Source: Phycisphaerae bacterium
GTDB lineage: Bacteria > Planctomycetota > Phycisphaerae > Sedimentisphaerales > Anaerobacaceae
Reading direction: 5' to 3'
Assembly: GCA_016782865.1 (NCBI GenBank)
Contig: JADHXR010000033.1
Location: 1 to 53,259 of the forward strand
Length of the DNA stretch: 53,259 nt
Shown: piece after piece, positions 53,205 to 53,259 of the stretch
How the letters are laid out: each line of letters begins with the position of its first letter
Numbering within the stretch: position 1 is the first letter of the stretch
The notes under the pieces: model-generated
Database searches by the model: none
What the model was told of the DNA's origin: nothing
Seen by the model: only the letters and a program-made list of their open reading frames with translations
Made by a program: the position numbers and the translations under genes

Positions 53205-53259
53205 AGTTAACCCCGTCCTTAACCATCTGATAAATTGAAGGCTTCTCTGTGTCGCCCTG

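Overview
The window reads like a chromosome segment of a Planctomycetota bacterium, most likely class Phycisphaerae (Sedimentisphaerales-like). This rests on gene content only: twin-arginine-leader Gfo/Idh/MocA, nitrilase-fold and aldo/keto reductase-like proteins, a secreted HEAT-repeat protein, a PQQ-type beta-propeller C-terminus, and above all a tandem array of large secreted LamG proteins. No rRNA, tRNA, CRISPR array, integrase or transposase was seen.

Layout. (1) 1-5060: the end of a beta-propeller gene (+), a HEAT-repeat protein and a Gfo/Idh/MocA oxidoreductase in one minus-strand operon, then a nitrilase-fold hydrolase (+). (2) 5221-29674: ten consecutive minus-strand paralogues of 708-937 aa. 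Each has a signal peptide, a variable N-terminal head (LamG/concanavalin fold in nine, an unrelated beta-rich domain in one), fibronectin-III-like modules and a nearly constant C-terminal beta-sandwich ending in a YFDDIRLYR-type motif. Hairpin terminators and matching TTGACG-N18-TATAA(A/G) promoters split the array into about four transcription units (27506+24627; 21894; 19327+17047+14121; 11777+9572+7398+5221). A stranded family signal peptide (24067-24180), a head-type LamG relocated to an internal position, a lost stop codon and shared nucleotide tracts all point to continuing module exchange. (3) 30045-34336: a membrane-anchored coiled-coil/TPR protein, an anchored O-methyltransferase and a secreted (alpha/alpha)6-barrel protein. 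(4) 34378-37432: a rearranged zone with two copies of a palindromic element around a BrnT-type toxin-antitoxin pair and a 3' remnant of the barrel gene, a frameshifted HARE-HTH gene, an aldo/keto reductase-like protein lacking three tetrad residues, and another palindromic element. (5) 37528-38802: a DegT-family aminotransferase.

(6) 39154-53204 looks like an oxidative/photo-oxidative stress region. It holds an SDR-DUF2867 protein, the ovothiol enzyme OvoA, two PNPOx-like proteins, a class II photolyase, a five-haem cytochrome c, a Bcp peroxiredoxin, cyclopropane-fatty-acid synthase coupled to a DUF2878 membrane protein, a MipA/OmpV plus SOUL operon and a nitroreductase. Interleaved are remnants of a flavodiiron protein, a PEP-synthase-like enzyme and a pirin, so the region has been assembled and partly eroded. 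A role in photo-oxidative defence is inferred from gene content; no sigma/anti-sigma pair lies in the window.
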